Positions 15,291-25,912 are shown, numbered from the stretch's first letter. The stretch: 52,157 nt of DNA from Mucilaginibacter sp. (GCF_028288185.1 NZ_JAQBOF010000032.1:1-52157); one strand, 5' to 3'. Translations and numbers: made by a program. Notes: generated by a model not told the origin, from the sequence alone.

Positions 15291-17555
15291 ATGGCTTTTG
15301 ATTTAGACATGATCAAAAAGGTTTACGATCGTTACAGCACCCGTGTGGCTGCTGCCCGTACCGCGACCGGTAAACACCTAACTTTAACCGAAAAAATATT
15401 ATACGCTCACCTAAGTGAGGGTGATGCAAAGCAGGCTTATGGCCGTGGGGTTGATTATGTCGACTTCGCGCCGGATCGTGTTGCGATGCAGGATGCTACG
15501 GCGCAAATGGCGCTGCTGCAATTTATGCAGGCGGGTCGCCCACAAGTAGCGGTACCAAGTACGGTACATTGCGATCACCTGATCCAGGCCAAGGTTGGCG
15601 CTGTCGAAGATCTGCATACCGCCATTGATGTTAACCGCGAGGTTTATGATTTCCTGGCTTCGGTATCTGATAAATACGGTATTGGTTTCTGGAAAGCGGG
15701 AGCAGGTATTATTCACCAGGTTGTTTTAGAGAACTACGCGTTCCCCGGTGGTATGATGATTGGTACTGATAGCCATACGCCAAACGCGGGTGGTTTAGGT
15801 ATGGTTGCCATTGGTGTTGGCGGTGCCGATGCCTGCGATGTTATGGCCGGTTTGCCATGGGAGCTAAAATTCCCTAAACTGATAGGTGTTAAATTAACCG
15901 GTAAATTATCAGGCTGGACATCAGCAAAAGACGTGATTTTAAAAGTTGCCGGCATACTAACCGTTAAAGGTGGTACCGGCGCTATAGTTGAATATTTTGG
16001 CGAAGGCGCGCAATCGCTTTCTGCTACGGGTAAGGGTACCATCTGTAACATGGGTGCCGAAATTGGCGCTACCACATCCGTATTTGGTTATGACGAAAAG
16101 ATAGCCACTTACCTACGCGGTACCAAACGTGCCGAGATAGCTGATGCTGCCGATGCCGTTGCCGAACACTTAACCGGCGATGCCGAAGTGTACGCAAACC
16201 CTGAGCAATACTTTGACCAGGTAATAGAAATTAACCTAAGCGAACTGGAGCCGCATATTAACGGTCCGTTTACGCCTGATCTGGCATGGCCTATCTCTAA
16301 ATTCGCGACAGCGGTTAGAGAGAATAACTGGCCAGAGAAACTGGAAGTTGGTTTGATAGGTTCATGTACCAATTCATCTTACGAGGATATTACCCGTTCG
16401 GCTTCTATTGCCAAACAGGCTATTGATAAAGGTTTGAAAGTTAAAGCCGAGTTTACCATTACTCCGGGTTCTGAATTGGTACGCTATACTGTTGAACGCG
16501 ATGGTTATTTAGATACTTTCGAAAAAATGGGTGGTGTGGTTTTGGCTAATGCTTGCGGCCCGTGTATCGGCCAGTGGGCTCGTCATACGGATGACCCGAC
16601 ACGTAAGAACTCTATTATAACATCGTTCAACCGTAACTTTGCTAAACGTCAGGACGGGAACCCAAATACACATGCTTTCGTAGCATCGCCGGAAGTGGTG
16701 ACCGCTTTAGTTATAGCAGGCGATCTGACATTTAACCCGTTAACCGACTACCTGACCAACGAAAAAGGTGAGCAGGTAAAACTGGACGAGCCGTTAGGTA
16801 TTGAAATGCCGGTAAAAGGCTATGCAGTTGAAGATGCCGGCTACCAGGCCCCTGCCGAAGATGGCAGCCAGGTTGTGGTTAAGGTTAGCCCAACATCATC
16901 GCGCTTGCAATTGCTGGAGCCATTTAAGGCTTGGGAAGGCACAGATATTACCGGCTTAAAGTTGTTAATTAAAGCTAAAGGTAAATGTACTACAGATCAT
17001 ATCAGCATGGCTGGCCCATGGTTGAAGTTCCGCGGTCATTTAGATAATATCAGTAACAATATGCTGATAGGCGCTATCAACTACTTCAACAACTTAGCAG
17101 ACACTGTTAAAAACGAATTAACCGGCGAGTACGGCCCGGTACCTGCCACTCAGCGTGCTTATAAAGCGCATGGCATAGGTTCAATTGTAGTGGGCGATGA
17201 GAACTATGGCGAAGGTTCATCACGCGAGCACGCGGCTATGGAGCCCCGTCACCTGGGTGTACGTGCCATACTGGTAAAATCGTTTGCCCGTATCCACGAA
17301 ACCAACTTAAAGAAACAGGGTATGCTGGGCATTACCTTTGCCGATAGCAACGATTACGATAAGATCCAGGAAGATGATAAAATTGATATCACCGGTTTAA
17401 CCACCTTTGCCCCCGGCAAACAGTTAACCGTTGTGCTGCATCATCATGATGGTACTACCGAGTCGTTCCCGGTTAACCACACTTATAATGCGCAGCAGAT
17501 AGAGTGGTTTAAAGCAGGTGGCGCGCTTAATATTATCAGAAGGCAAATGGCGTAA
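15291..17555 (+). CDS. acnA: Aconitate hydratase (mitochondrial-type)
   Basis: A 754-residue TCA-cycle enzyme interconverting citrate and isocitrate in the cytoplasm. The three 4Fe-4S ligands are visible: Cys359 in IGSCTNSS, Cys422 and Cys425 in [10 protein letters not shown], essentially the numbering of mature mitochondrial aconitase. Substrate motifs include [12 protein letters not shown] near residue 160 and [17 protein letters not shown] in the C-terminal swivel domain. The length matches the eukaryotic-type enzyme found in Bacteroidota, not the 890-aa AcnA/IRP1 type, so the gene symbol is by function only. It is transcribed alone; a terminator follows. Confidence 0.95.
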   Translation: MAFDLDMIKKVYDRYSTRVAAARTATGKHLTLTEKILYAHLSEGDAKQAYGRGVDYVDFAPDRVAMQDATAQMALLQFMQAGRPQVAVPSTVHCDHLIQAKVGAVEDLHTAIDVNREVYDFLASVSDKYGIGFWKAGAGIIHQVVLENYAFPGGMMIGTDSHTPNAGGLGMVAIGVGGADACDVMAGLPWELKFPKLIGVKLTGKLSGWTSAKDVILKVAGILTVKGGTGAIVEYFGEGAQSLSATGKGTICNMGAEIGATTSVFGYDEKIATYLRGTKRAEIADAADAVAEHLTGDAEVYANPEQYFDQVIEINLSELEPHINGPFTPDLAWPISKFATAVRENNWPEKLEVGLIGSCTNSSYEDITRSASIAKQAIDKGLKVKAEFTITPGSELVRYTVERDGYLDTFEKMGGVVLANACGPCIGQWARHTDDPTRKNSIITSFNRNFAKRQDGNPNTHAFVASPEVVTALVIAGDLTFNPLTDYLTNEKGEQVKLDEPLGIEMPVKGYAVEDAGYQAPAEDGSQVVVKVSPTSSRLQLLEPFKAWEGTDITGLKLLIKAKGKCTTDHISMAGPWLKFRGHLDNISNNMLIGAINYFNNLADTVKNELTGEYGPVPATQRAYKAHGIGSIVVGDENYGEGSSREHAAMEPRHLGVRAILVKSFARIHETNLKKQGMLGITFADSNDYDKIQEDDKIDITGLTTFAPGKQLTVVLHHHDGTTESFPVNHTYNAQQIEWFKAGGALNIIRRQMA

Positions 17556-17595
17556 GCTGATTTCGGATTTCGGAATTGATTTGAATTTATAATTT

Positions 17596-17629
17596 AAAGG
17601 CGGCTTGATTTGATCAGGTCGCTTTTTTT
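17596..17629 (+). terminator. Intrinsic terminator of the aconitase gene
   Basis: AAAGGCGGCTTGAT pairs with ATCAGGTCGCTTT (one bulge, two wobbles) around loop TTG, followed by seven T. It starts 40 bp behind the aconitase stop. Confidence 0.75.
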
Positions 17630-17683
17630 ATTTACGATTATTTTGCTGCCCACTACTAACTTATAACTGCTTACTGAACTATT

Positions 17684-17838
17684 GCGTTTCCCTTCGGGCC
17701 GGGCTGTACATTCATACGCGCACAAGGCGTTAGGCCCAGTTTGTGCAATAAATACCGCCCTGCAAATACCTGCTAACTGCGAACTAATAACTGCCTACTG
17801 AAACGGGCCGGTATCCATTTCCATCCCTAACGCGGCAT
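17684..17838. repeat. Dispersed GC-rich intergenic repeat, copy 4
   Basis: Same orientation as 1285-1440: GCGTTTCCCTTCGGGCCGGGC, ACATTCATACGCGC, AAGGCGTTAGGCCC, then an insertion bearing GCTAACTGCGAACTAATAACTGCC, then GGGCCGGTATCCATTTCC and ATCCCTAACGCGG. It fills the gap between aconitase and the next gene and abuts the REP palindrome at 17847. Confidence 0.65.
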
Positions 17839-17846
17839 GGTGCACG

Positions 17847-17871
17847 GAGACGCAAAGTATTGCGTCTCTAC
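17847..17871 (-). repeat. REP palindrome, distant copy, forming a stop codon
   Basis: GAGACGCAA-AGTA-TTGCGTCTC followed by TAC on the plus strand; read on the minus strand it opens with GTAG. It belongs to the family around the RAYT gene at 49097-49639. The TAG of GTAG (17868-17870) is the stop codon of the substrate-binding protein gene. Confidence 0.85.
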
Positions 17872-19505
17872 AGTTTTTTTACGCGTTTCAATGTGAGAAG
17901 ATTCTGCGCGTTCAAACTATATCCTGATATATTATTCTGATACAGGTTTACCCGCTTATCATAATATAACACCACTACCGGGGCGTTAGCCATTATCACG
18001 TTATCCATTTGGCGGTACAGGGCAAAACGCTGCTCATCGCTTTTTACATGATAAGCTTGCTCAAATAGCTTGTCAAATTCGGGGCTGTTAAATCCGGTAT
18101 AATTAGGGCCAAATGGTATTTTGTTTTTTGAATAAAACAGCGACAAGTAATTCTCGCCATCAGGATAATCGGCTATCCATGCCCCATTAAAAAAGTTAAT
18201 ACCGTTCTTGGCCACCATTTCGCGCAGACTGGCACCTTGGGTAACTTCTATTTTGGTTTTTATATTGGCGCGGTCCAGTTCGGCTTGTATGTATTCTATC
18301 AGGTTATGGTAGGCTACGGTGGTGGTAAGCGTTATGGACGGCATATTGGCGCCGTTGGGGTAACCGGCCTCGGCTAATAGCCGGGCGGCCTTGGCAGGGT
18401 TATAAGTATAGCCTTTAATCGCGGTTTCATTAAAGCCCGGCATACCTTTGGGGATAAACCCCTGGTTGCCCGGTGTGCCTAAACTATTGCGCAGGTATTT
18501 TATCAGCTTTTGCTTATCAATAGCATAATTAATGGCCTGCCTTACCTTCAATATCCGCAACGGCGAGTGTTTTACTATCGGCAAGGTAGTATCTACCAGC
18601 ATCCCCAAATACATGGTATTTAAATAGGGCCCGGTGCTTATCACAAATTGCCCCTTATACTTACGGGTTATCTGGCCCGATTTGGTTAAAATATCATCGC
18701 GGTAGCTGCCGTCTATATCATTAAAAAAGTCGAGCTTCTTTTTAATAAACTCCATGAACGAGGTTTGCTTATCATCAATAAAAGTAGCGCGAACAGCATC
18801 CAGATAAGGTAGTTGTTTGCCTTTGTTATCCCGCTCCCAATACTTTTCGTTTTTTAGCAGCACCATTACCTCGCCCTCTTTCCAGTACTTAAACTTAAAC
18901 GGACCAGTCCCCACCGGATGGCTACGGAAATCCTTACCATAAAACTCAACCACCTCTTTAGGCACTACCGAGCAATACTGCGCTGTCAACATACTAATAA
19001 ACGGCGCGAAAGGCTGTTTTAAAGTAATGCGGAACGTGCTGTCATCAACTGCCTCAAAAGCTTGTTTACCCGCCACCTTATCGCTAAATATCCATGAGCC
19101 TGATGACATAACTTTAGGGTCTATCAACCGGCTAAAGCTATAGGCAAAATCAGCAGCGGTAACTTGGCGGCCTATTCCGTTTTTAAAATGGGCATCGTCC
19201 TGAAAACTCACTTCGTCGCGTAAATGGAAAGTATAGATTTTACCATCAGGCGAGATCTCCCAGCTTTTGGCAATACATGGCGAGGTTTTTAAACTATCGT
19301 CTATCTGTACCAAGCCGTTATAGAGCTGGTTATCCATCCAGATGGTGTTATGGTTGCGACAAAAAGCAGGATCGAGCGAGGTAAGGCCCTCGTCTAAATT
19401 AATATTGAAAACGGTTTTTTGTTTGTTGCTATCGGATGAGTTGCAGGAAGGTAAAGCCTGCACTAACAGGAACAAAACGCATACATAACCGATCAGTTTA
19501 TTCAT
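17868..19505 (-). CDS. Peptide-type ABC transporter substrate-binding lipoprotein
   Basis: A 545-residue SBP family 5 (OppA/DppA-like) protein. The start at 19505 (MNKLIGYVCVLFLLVQALPSC) gives a lipoprotein signal with lipobox LPSC. Family signatures: LTSLDPAFCRNHNTIWMDNQLYNGL near the N-terminus, AKSWEISPDGKIYTFHLRDEVSFQD, and VGTGPFKFKYWKEGE. It would bind oligopeptides or similar solutes at the membrane. No permease or ATPase genes are adjacent, so it is an orphan. The stop codon is formed by a REP palindrome, so the original C-terminus may have been slightly changed. Confidence 0.88.
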   Translation of the reverse strand: MNKLIGYVCVLFLLVQALPSCNSSDSNKQKTVFNINLDEGLTSLDPAFCRNHNTIWMDNQLYNGLVQIDDSLKTSPCIAKSWEISPDGKIYTFHLRDEVSFQDDAHFKNGIGRQVTAADFAYSFSRLIDPKVMSSGSWIFSDKVAGKQAFEAVDDSTFRITLKQPFAPFISMLTAQYCSVVPKEVVEFYGKDFRSHPVGTGPFKFKYWKEGEVMVLLKNEKYWERDNKGKQLPYLDAVRATFIDDKQTSFMEFIKKKLDFFNDIDGSYRDDILTKSGQITRKYKGQFVISTGPYLNTMYLGMLVDTTLPIVKHSPLRILKVRQAINYAIDKQKLIKYLRNSLGTPGNQGFIPKGMPGFNETAIKGYTYNPAKAARLLAEAGYPNGANMPSITLTTTVAYHNLIEYIQAELDRANIKTKIEVTQGASLREMVAKNGINFFNGAWIADYPDGENYLSLFYSKNKIPFGPNYTGFNSPEFDKLFEQAYHVKSDEQRFALYRQMDNVIMANAPVVVLYYDKRVNLYQNNISGYSLNAQNLLTLKRVKKL

Positions 19506-19617
19506 CAAAGCTAAGATAGCCAAATATTGAATGATTGATTTATGGAATTATTGATTTGACAATAGGATGGTGGTATGCTGACTGTTGTATGAGTACTTGG
19601 CAATAACCAATTTGTTA

Positions 19618-20034
19618 TTAATTAACGGCAATCGTCGACATATTCTGTTTGCGTATTTTAAATCTAACAAGCCAAATACATATTATGATAGCAGTGCAAT
19701 ACGGCCAGCTTAATTCAAATGAGCCGACTCTTGTAATTTGATCGAGTAAATAGAGAATAGCGAAGGGTAAGTAAGTTAAAAAGATTGCAATTGGTGTCAG
19801 AATTAATTTCAACCATATTTCACTTTTGCTCCTATCGATCAACCTCAAGCAACATATGTATAACACCATCCCGCTTGGAGCAGACATTATGCCTCCCATA
19901 ATTAAAAAAACGGGATATACATCTAGTCCAGTAGAGCCAGTTTTTAACCAACAACTAAAAGATAAAATGAGTGGACCCAATACTACGCTAATAAACCATA
20001 CTATCAAGGAATACCATAACGCCCGCTCTTTCAT
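19618..20034 (-). CDS. Hypothetical four-TM membrane protein
   Basis: A 138-residue protein with hydrophobic segments near residues 8-30, 38-62, 76-98 and 108-125, ending in a basic tail VRFKIRKQNMSTIAVN. No family recognised. It is more AT-rich than the neighbouring genes and lies alone between the substrate-binding protein gene and uvrA, on the same strand. The start at 20034 (MKERALWYSLIVW) is the first ATG. Confidence 0.6.
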   Translation of the reverse strand: MKERALWYSLIVWFISVVLGPLILSFSCWLKTGSTGLDVYPVFLIMGGIMSAPSGMVLYICCLRLIDRSKSEIWLKLILTPIAIFLTYLPFAILYLLDQITRVGSFELSWPYCTAIIICIWLVRFKIRKQNMSTIAVN

Positions 20035-20103
20035 TTTTTACTTAATGTTAATTCTAACCCGATATTGATGTGACATAGTACTAAGGTAGTTGATTTGCGA
20101 TGC

Positions 20104-20156
20104 AATCGCAAAACCATGTTAAGCACTCGTCACAGACGAGCGCAAGAATATGGTTT
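20104..20156. repeat. Palindromic GCTCGT…ACGAG repeat, copy 2; uvrA 3' hairpin
   Basis: CTCGTC (20126-20131), loop ACA, GACGAG (20135-20140), nested inside AAACCAT (20111-20117) and ATGGTTT (20150-20156). The reverse complement resembles 11513-11560. It begins five bases behind the uvrA stop and may act as its 3' hairpin. Confidence 0.55.
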
Positions 20157-20160
20157 AATA

Positions 20161-23016
20161 TTAAAACCTCTCCTTCAAAAATTCCCCTGTATAACTCCCC
20201 TTAACTTTAATCAAATCCTCAGGCAAACCTTCAAATACAACTTTACCGCCACGGTCGCCGCCTTCGGGGCCAATGTCTATAATCCAGTCGGCGCATTTTA
20301 TAACGTCCATATTATGTTCGATAACGATAATAGTGTTACCGTGTTCTAACAGCGCATTGAATGATTTCAGCAGCTTTTTAATATCCGCAAAATGCAGGCC
20401 TGTAGTAGGCTCATCAAATATGAATAAGGTTTTATGCGGATTATTCCCCTTAACCAGGAACGATGCCAGTTTAATTCGCTGTGCCTCACCTCCTGATAAT
20501 GTGTTGGATGATTGCCCTAATTGCACATAACCCAATCCTACCTCAAACAATGGCTTTATTTTGGCGATTATCTTCGGCTCGGCAGCAAAGAATTCCAGCG
20601 CCTCTTCAATGGTCATGCTTAGTACCTCGCTTACATTCTTCTCATTGTAGGTAACGTCAAGGATATGTTGTTTAAAACGTTTGCCGCCGCAGGTTTCGCA
20701 GGTCAGGAAGATATCAGCCATAAACTGCATTTCAATCTTTACCTCGCCTTCGCCCTGGCAAACATCGCAACGGCCACCCTCTACGTTAAAAGAGAATGCC
20801 GATGGTTTTAACCCCGCAGCTTTAGCAACCGGGCGCGCTGCAAACAGGTTACGTATCTCGTCCCAGGCCTTAACATAAGTAACCGGGTTAGAGCGTGACG
20901 AACGACCTATCGGGTTTTGATCGACCAACTCAACCTGTTCAATTTTTGCATAGTCGCCCTCAATAGCATCATAGCTGCCGGTTTGTTCGCCATTATAATT
21001 GCCTAATGTTTTTTGCAGGGCAGGGGCCAGTATGCGTTTCACCAAACTTGTTTTACCCGAACCTGATACACCGGTAACAGCGGTAAATACCCCTAACGGA
21101 AACTTAGCCGTAACATGTTGCAGGTTGTTTTCTCTTGCACCTTTTATCTCAATAAAATCATTCCATTTACGGCGACTGGTGGGTATGGCTATTTCTTCCT
21201 TACCGCTCAGGTATCTGCCGGTAAGGCTGTTATCGTCTTTTATAATTTCGTTATAAGTACCACTGAAGATCAGTTCGCCGCCATGGGTGCCGGCAGCCGG
21301 GCCAATGTCAATAATATGATCGGCAGCTTTCATGATCTCTTCTTCATGTTCAACCACTAAAACGGTATTACCTACATCTCTAAGAGATTTTAGTACGGTA
21401 ATTAAACGCTGCGTATCTTTTGGATGCAAGCCGATACTTGGCTCATCCAATACATAAATCGATCCTACTAAACTACTACCTAAAGAGGTAGCCAGGTTTA
21501 TCCGTTGCGACTCACCGCCTGATAAGGTGTTTGATAATCTGTTCAGCGTTAAATAGCTCAATCCCACATCATTTAAAAAACTTAAACGGTTAGTGATCTC
21601 GGTCAATAAACGCTTACCTACTATAATATCGGTTTCGTTTAAGGTTAGGTTCTGGAAAAACTCCAGCGCTTTATCTAGGGCCATTAAAACCACATCAGTA
21701 ATGGAGTGGTCGTTTATCTTAACGTAGGTGGCATCATGGCGCAGGCGGCTGCCCTTGCACTCGGGGCAGGTAGTTTTACCACGGTAGCGGGATAGCATTA
21801 CCCTATATTGTATTTTATAGGTTTGCGCTTCCATCTCCTTAAAAAATTCATCCAATCCACGGAAGTATTTATTGCCTGTCCACAATAGCTTTTGCTCTTT
21901 GGCAGTAAGCTGATTGTATTGGCGATGAATAGGGAAATCAAACTTTAAAGAGTGTTTTACCAGCTCATCGTTCCACTCGCGCATTTTCTCGCCGCGCCAG
22001 GGGGCAATTGCGCCCTCGTATATGGTTTTGCTTTTATCGGGGATAACCAAATCCTCGTCAATGCCTATTACTTTACCGTAACCCTCGCAGCGTTTACAGG
22101 CACCGTAGGGGTTGTTAAAGCTAAAGAAGTTTGGTGTAGGCTCTTCAAACCTTATCCCGTCAAGCTCAAACCTATCGCAAAAGAAACGTTCTTTTTCTTC
22201 GGATGCATCAGGTTCTTGATATCGTACATAACAATCGCCCTTACCTTCAAAAAAAGCGGTTTGCACCGAGTCGGCCAGGCGACTCATGGTTTCTTCCGAA
22301 TCGTTTTTGGTGATACGGTCTATCACAATATGTACAGCATGATCTTTATAACGGTCACGGTCAACAGCTGTGCTTTCTTCGGTATTATCCCAAACAGTAT
22401 TGTCTAAACCTTCTTCTTCCAACAATGCTTCAATACGCGATATTTTACCATGATAATCAACCCTGACAAAACCTTTTTGCATTAACACTGCCAGCTCTTC
22501 TTTTAAACTGCGGTTATTATGCGGGTATAGCGGGCAAAGCACGGTAGCCATTGTTTCATCCGGCAAGGCCATGATAAAGTTGATGACATCGGTAACAGAA
22601 TCCTTTTTCACTATCCCGCCCGATACCGGCGATATAGTCTTGCCAATCCTTGAAAACAGCAGCTTTAAATAATCATAGATCTCTGTCGATGTCCCAACAG
22701 TCGACCGTGGGTTTGAGGTAATAACTTTTTGCTCGATAGCGATAGCGGGGGCAATGCCTTTTATATAATCAACATCGGGCTTGTTCATACGGCCCAAAAA
22801 CTGGCGGGCGTATGATGATAAGCTCTCTACATAACGGCGCTGGCCCTCGGCATATAAGGTATCAAAAGCCAGAGATGATTTGCCCGACCCCGACATGCCG
22901 GTTACCACAACCAGCTTGTTTTTAGGTATAGCCACATCCAGGTTTTTAAGGTTATGCACCCGGCTCCCTTTTATAATGATATGTTTTTGAGGGTCCTTAT
23001 CTGCTTCTTTGATCAT
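20161..23016 (-). CDS. uvrA: UvrABC excinuclease subunit A
   Basis: A 951-residue DNA damage recognition ATPase of nucleotide excision repair. Two ABC cassettes: Walker [10 protein letters not shown] (residues 40-48) and GVSGSGKTS, signatures [12 protein letters not shown] and [12 protein letters not shown], and Walker [11 protein letters not shown] and FDEPTTGLH. Zinc modules: CKRCEGYG with CPECKGSR in the first half, and CDVCQGEG with CETCGGKRF in the second. Full family length (about 940). A long AT-rich 298-bp space separates it from the divergent sigma factor gene; no clear LexA-type box was identified there. Confidence 0.97.
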   Translation of the reverse strand: MIKEADKDPQKHIIIKGSRVHNLKNLDVAIPKNKLVVVTGMSGSGKSSLAFDTLYAEGQRRYVESLSSYARQFLGRMNKPDVDYIKGIAPAIAIEQKVITSNPRSTVGTSTEIYDYLKLLFSRIGKTISPVSGGIVKKDSVTDVINFIMALPDETMATVLCPLYPHNNRSLKEELAVLMQKGFVRVDYHGKISRIEALLEEEGLDNTVWDNTEESTAVDRDRYKDHAVHIVIDRITKNDSEETMSRLADSVQTAFFEGKGDCYVRYQEPDASEEKERFFCDRFELDGIRFEEPTPNFFSFNNPYGACKRCEGYGKVIGIDEDLVIPDKSKTIYEGAIAPWRGEKMREWNDELVKHSLKFDFPIHRQYNQLTAKEQKLLWTGNKYFRGLDEFFKEMEAQTYKIQYRVMLSRYRGKTTCPECKGSRLRHDATYVKINDHSITDVVLMALDKALEFFQNLTLNETDIIVGKRLLTEITNRLSFLNDVGLSYLTLNRLSNTLSGGESQRINLATSLGSSLVGSIYVLDEPSIGLHPKDTQRLITVLKSLRDVGNTVLVVEHEEEIMKAADHIIDIGPAAGTHGGELIFSGTYNEIIKDDNSLTGRYLSGKEEIAIPTSRRKWNDFIEIKGARENNLQHVTAKFPLGVFTAVTGVSGSGKTSLVKRILAPALQKTLGNYNGEQTGSYDAIEGDYAKIEQVELVDQNPIGRSSRSNPVTYVKAWDEIRNLFAARPVAKAAGLKPSAFSFNVEGGRCDVCQGEGEVKIEMQFMADIFLTCETCGGKRFKQHILDVTYNEKNVSEVLSMTIEEALEFFAAEPKIIAKIKPLFEVGLGYVQLGQSSNTLSGGEAQRIKLASFLVKGNNPHKTLFIFDEPTTGLHFADIKKLLKSFNALLEHGNTIIVIEHNMDVIKCADWIIDIGPEGGDRGGKVVFEGLPEDLIKVKGSYTGEFLKERF

Positions 23017-23314
23017 TTGTTAATTATAATATATTGATGGCCTGCTGATTAAACCTTTGTTTAAAACCTCAGTCAAAAGGCATATAGCCAATAGTCAATC
23101 TTTTTTTTAAAGTGCAAAAATCCTAAAATATTTAGCAGTATCCAAATAACATTGTAAAGCAATAAATATTATGACACAAAAAAATTATTTGCTTTTTAGC
23201 TCGGAAATTGTTTTATTTGAGGGAACAAATATTATTAACCCCTAAAGAGATCTATATCGACTAGAAGCTATACTTAACAATTATTTAAAACTTAGTTAAA
23301 GTAAACGCTTTTAT

Positions 23315-23899
23315 ATGGATTTTCAATTGCAAAGTGATCAGGATCTAATCCATCTGTACATTACCGGCGACGAGAAAGGATTAGTAGAGCTCCTGCGCCG
23401 TTATCAAACAAAAATTTACACTTCTATTTACTTATTGGTTAAGGATGATTTCCTGGCCGAAGATATTTTTCAGGATACGTTTATTAAAGTTATTAATACA
23501 CTTAGGGCCGGTAAATATAACGAGGAGGGTAAGTTTTTACCCTGGGTAACCCGTATTGCGCATAATTTGGTAATCGACCATTTCCGCCGCGAGAAGCGCG
23601 CGCCGATGGTTAGCAATGGCGATGATTTTGATATTTTTGAGGTGCTGGGCAACTACGATGAAAGTACCGAAGACCGCATGGTACGGGAACAAACCCATAA
23701 AGATCTTAAAACACTCATACAACTTTTACCATCCGAACAAAAAGAAGTATTGATTATGCGCCACTTTGGCGACATGAGTTTTAAAGAAATTGCCGACATA
23801 ACCGATGTTAGTATAAATACAGCCCTTGGCCGCATGCGTTACGCGCTAAACAACCTGCGCAAAATGATGCAAACCAAAGAGCTGAGCTTAAAAAATTAA
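23315..23899 (+). CDS. ECF-type RNA polymerase sigma factor
   Basis: A 194-residue sigma-70 family, ECF group protein. Region 2 is at about residues 20-95 (RYQTKIYTSIYLLVKDDFLAEDIFQDTFIKVI, then WVTRIAHNLVIDHFRREKR). Region 4 is at about 130-185 (LPSEQKEVLIMRHFGDMSFKEIADITDVSINTALGRMRYALNNLRK). No anti-sigma gene follows; a strong terminator does. Soloist ECF factors of this type are conserved in Bacteroidota genomes. The regulon cannot be told from sequence. Confidence 0.92.
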   Translation: MDFQLQSDQDLIHLYITGDEKGLVELLRRYQTKIYTSIYLLVKDDFLAEDIFQDTFIKVINTLRAGKYNEEGKFLPWVTRIAHNLVIDHFRREKRAPMVSNGDDFDIFEVLGNYDESTEDRMVREQTHKDLKTLIQLLPSEQKEVLIMRHFGDMSFKEIADITDVSINTALGRMRYALNNLRKMMQTKELSLKN

Positions 23900-23923
23900 A
23901 AATTCTCATTGCAGTTTTTAGCG

Positions 23924-23961
23924 AACCGCCCACCCCTGATTATCGGGGAGGCGGTTTTTTT
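23924..23961 (+). terminator. Intrinsic terminator of the sigma factor gene
   Basis: AACCGCC (23924-23930) pairs with GGCGGTT (23950-23956), with an inner CCCC/GGGG stem and a loop of about 8 bases, followed by seven T. Confidence 0.88.
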
Positions 23962-24041
23962 GTTTATTGGGGAGGGATAAATATTTTGGTTTAATAAATT
24001 GTATATTTAAATGCCAATTAATAACCTAAAAACGCATTATC

Positions 24042-24893
24042 ATGAAATCATTTGCCGTATTACTTCTGTCCTTATTGTCTATTTCAGTTTGTTTTGCAAA
24101 AAATAAACCTGCACCGCTTAGTGCCGATTCTATAATCAGCCTGTCAGTAAAAGCTTATGGTCACCTTAAAACCTATACAGACTCGGGCAAATTGATACAA
24201 ACCTTTCTAACAGACCATCCACATAAAACAGCTACGGTTTTTAAAACTGCCTATGTAAATACAGGCGATATAAATTTTGAATATTATATACCGGGCAATT
24301 CAAACTCGCTATATACTATTAACAGAACAAACAATATTGTAAAAACCTGGTGGGGCATTGTAAACCGTACAGATGCACCAGTCAGTATGCCGCACGCTTT
24401 GGGGGCAGCTGCGGGGGTATCGGGAGGCACTTCAATGATCGTCCCTGAATTATTATTAACGGCTGATTTTAAAAACAACAATTTATACAAAAACATAACC
24501 AAACGCGTTTTAGCCGCAGTAGAACAGGTAAACGGTAAAGATTGCTATAAAATTACCGGCACAAACTTGCGCGGGCCAATAACCATCTGGATAGGAAAGA
24601 AAGATTTTTTAATCAGGAAAATTGAAGATGAACATGTAATTGACCCGGCCAAAACAGAAGCTATAAGCCATAAAATGGATTCGATGATGAAAGCCAGGGG
24701 CGGCGCGATGGCTAAAACACACGAAACAGCTATGAAAAACCTGGCGATGATACATAAGATGGATTCGCTTAGAGGCAAACAGGCACAGGGCGCTTTTACG
24801 GTTAAAGAAGCGCTTTCGTTTTTCCCCACGGTTGCCGGCAAAGTAAACCCCGAACTATTAAAATTCAGGCCAAACCGTGAGGTAGCGCTGTGA
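24042..24893 (+). CDS. Secreted LolA-like/DUF2092-like protein
   Basis: A 283-residue protein with signal peptide MKSFAVLLLSLLSISVCFA. The pattern of successive beta strands (TYTDSGKLIQTF, TAVFKTAYVNTGDINFEYYIPG, then CYKITGTNLRGPITIWIGKKDFLIRKIED) fits the half-barrel fold of LolA and DUF2092 proteins, which bind lipid or hydrophobic groups in the periplasm. The C-terminal 70 residues are Met/Lys-rich and helical and end in an extended FFPTVAGKVNPELLKFRPN segment. The function is a family-level guess. Confidence 0.6.
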   Translation: MKSFAVLLLSLLSISVCFAKNKPAPLSADSIISLSVKAYGHLKTYTDSGKLIQTFLTDHPHKTATVFKTAYVNTGDINFEYYIPGNSNSLYTINRTNNIVKTWWGIVNRTDAPVSMPHALGAAAGVSGGTSMIVPELLLTADFKNNNLYKNITKRVLAAVEQVNGKDCYKITGTNLRGPITIWIGKKDFLIRKIEDEHVIDPAKTEAISHKMDSMMKARGGAMAKTHETAMKNLAMIHKMDSLRGKQAQGAFTVKEALSFFPTVAGKVNPELLKFRPNREVAL

Positions 24894-24895
24894 GA

Positions 24896-24962
24896 GATTA
24901 GTGATTAGGCCTGTCGCTTTATAATAAATTTGCCAAGCCTAATCTTCAATAACTAACCTTTA
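24896..24962. repeat. Intergenic inverted repeat between convergent genes
   Basis: AGATTAGTGATTAGGCCTG and its partner CAAGCCTAATCTTCAATAACT, related to the AATCTTCAATAACC word family, form a long imperfect hairpin between the convergent genes at 24042 and 24972. It could act as a bidirectional terminator. Confidence 0.5.
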
Positions 24963-24971
24963 ACCCCTGCT

Positions 24972-25292
24972 TTAATTTGACTTAACCTTTGCCGACATGG
25001 GTTTTTTACTGCTTTTTTTAACTTTAGTAGTTTTGACAGTAGTGCCGTGCTGGCCATTTTGATCGGTGGTGCCAGAGCCAAGTGCGGTGGTATCTGTAGC
25101 AGGGCGGTAACTGTTTAACCCCGATCGGTCGCTTGTGCTATACTGTTCCCCGTGTAAATTGTTGGCAGGCTGGGTGGTTTTTGTGTTTTTTTTCGAACTC
25201 GTTTTGCTTTTAGTTGGTGTAGTAGTTTGTGCTACGGCACTGGTTTGATAGGCCAGTAACGCCACAATCACCATTAAACTTAATTTTTTCAT
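24972..25292 (-). CDS. Small secreted low-complexity basic protein
   Basis: A 106-residue protein with a clear signal peptide (MKKLSLMVIVALLAYQTSAVAQ). The mature part is Thr/Ser/Lys-rich with no fold signature: TTTPTKSKTSSKKNTKTT at the front and VKTTKVKKSSKKPMSAKVKSN at the end. Such short periplasmic proteins are common in Sphingobacteriaceae; function unknown. The 369-bp gap behind its start (25293-25661) contains an inverted copy of the AATCTTCAATAACC repeat and AT-rich sequence. Confidence 0.65.
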   Translation of the reverse strand: MKKLSLMVIVALLAYQTSAVAQTTTPTKSKTSSKKNTKTTQPANNLHGEQYSTSDRSGLNSYRPATDTTALGSGTTDQNGQHGTTVKTTKVKKSSKKPMSAKVKSN

Positions 25293-25403
25293 AACATGCT
25301 TATTTAAATTTAGATAGACATAATGATTTAATACATAAGCGACTATCTCAACAAAATGTTTTGCTTTTAGCCAATAAGTTATCTAATCAGAGAGGCAGTT
25401 TGT

Positions 25404-25506
25404 TTTAAAGATTAGTTATTGAAGATTAAAAGCCAGGCCTATCTTTATATTTAATTTGCTAAGCCCTAATCTTCAATAACCAATCTTTAATCTTTAACAA
25501 CCAAAC
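25404..25506. repeat. Inverted AATCTTCAATAACC repeat pair
   Basis: AAAGATTAGTTATTGAAG (25407) faces CTTCAATAACCAATCTTTAA (25473) across about 45 bp that includes AGCCAGGCCT and GCTAAGCCC, giving a long potential stem-loop. The last part adds a tandem copy, AATCTTTAACAACC. No gene is present. Confidence 0.6.
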
Positions 25507-25661
25507 CTTAATCCAAACGTTAATTTGCACACCAATAGTTAATTAATTAGACAGTTGCGCCAACCCTAAAGAAATATTTCATTTAATTTTCATTTTGATA
25601 AAATAAAGTGAAACCGGTGTACGTTATACATCGTATAAACAACAAAACAAACTAATAGCTT

Positions 25662-25853
25662 ATGGGTGAAACCTTTACTTTAAATGAGCTCACTAACCAA
25701 AGCGAAGTGATGAAAGCAAATGTAAAAGCAAATCTGGAAGGCGATGAACTAATGTTTTACCATTCGTTACGCCCTAACCTGGAGCTTTTGCAAAAGCAGC
25801 CAAAACTTCAAACCATTCACTACATACTGGATTATTCAAAAAGCCACAGGTAG
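25662..25853 (+). CDS. Small hypothetical protein
   Basis: A 63-residue acidic/helical protein (MGETFTLNELTNQSEVMKANVKANLEGDELM…). It is supported by ATG placement, its own strong terminator 24 bp behind the stop, and no competing ORF. No family recognised. Gene-like codon use; cytoplasmic by absence of signal or TM. Confidence 0.6.
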   Translation: MGETFTLNELTNQSEVMKANVKANLEGDELMFYHSLRPNLELLQKQPKLQTIHYILDYSKSHR

Positions 25854-25876
25854 TTTTAGTTAGTCGGAAAGCCTTG

Positions 25877-25912
25877 AGCCCTGAGTAAAAACTTTTACTC
25901 AGGGCTTTTTAT
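25877..25912 (+). terminator. Intrinsic terminator
   Basis: AGCCCTGAGTAAAA (25877-25890) pairs perfectly with TTTTACTCAGGGCT (25893-25906) around a two-base loop, followed by T-rich sequence. It ends the small gene at 25662. Confidence 0.88.

Noticed and set aside
23017..23314. SOS-type operator upstream of uvrA
   Set aside because: I looked for a symmetric damage box in the 298-bp AT-rich gap and near recA but found no shared convincing palindrome.
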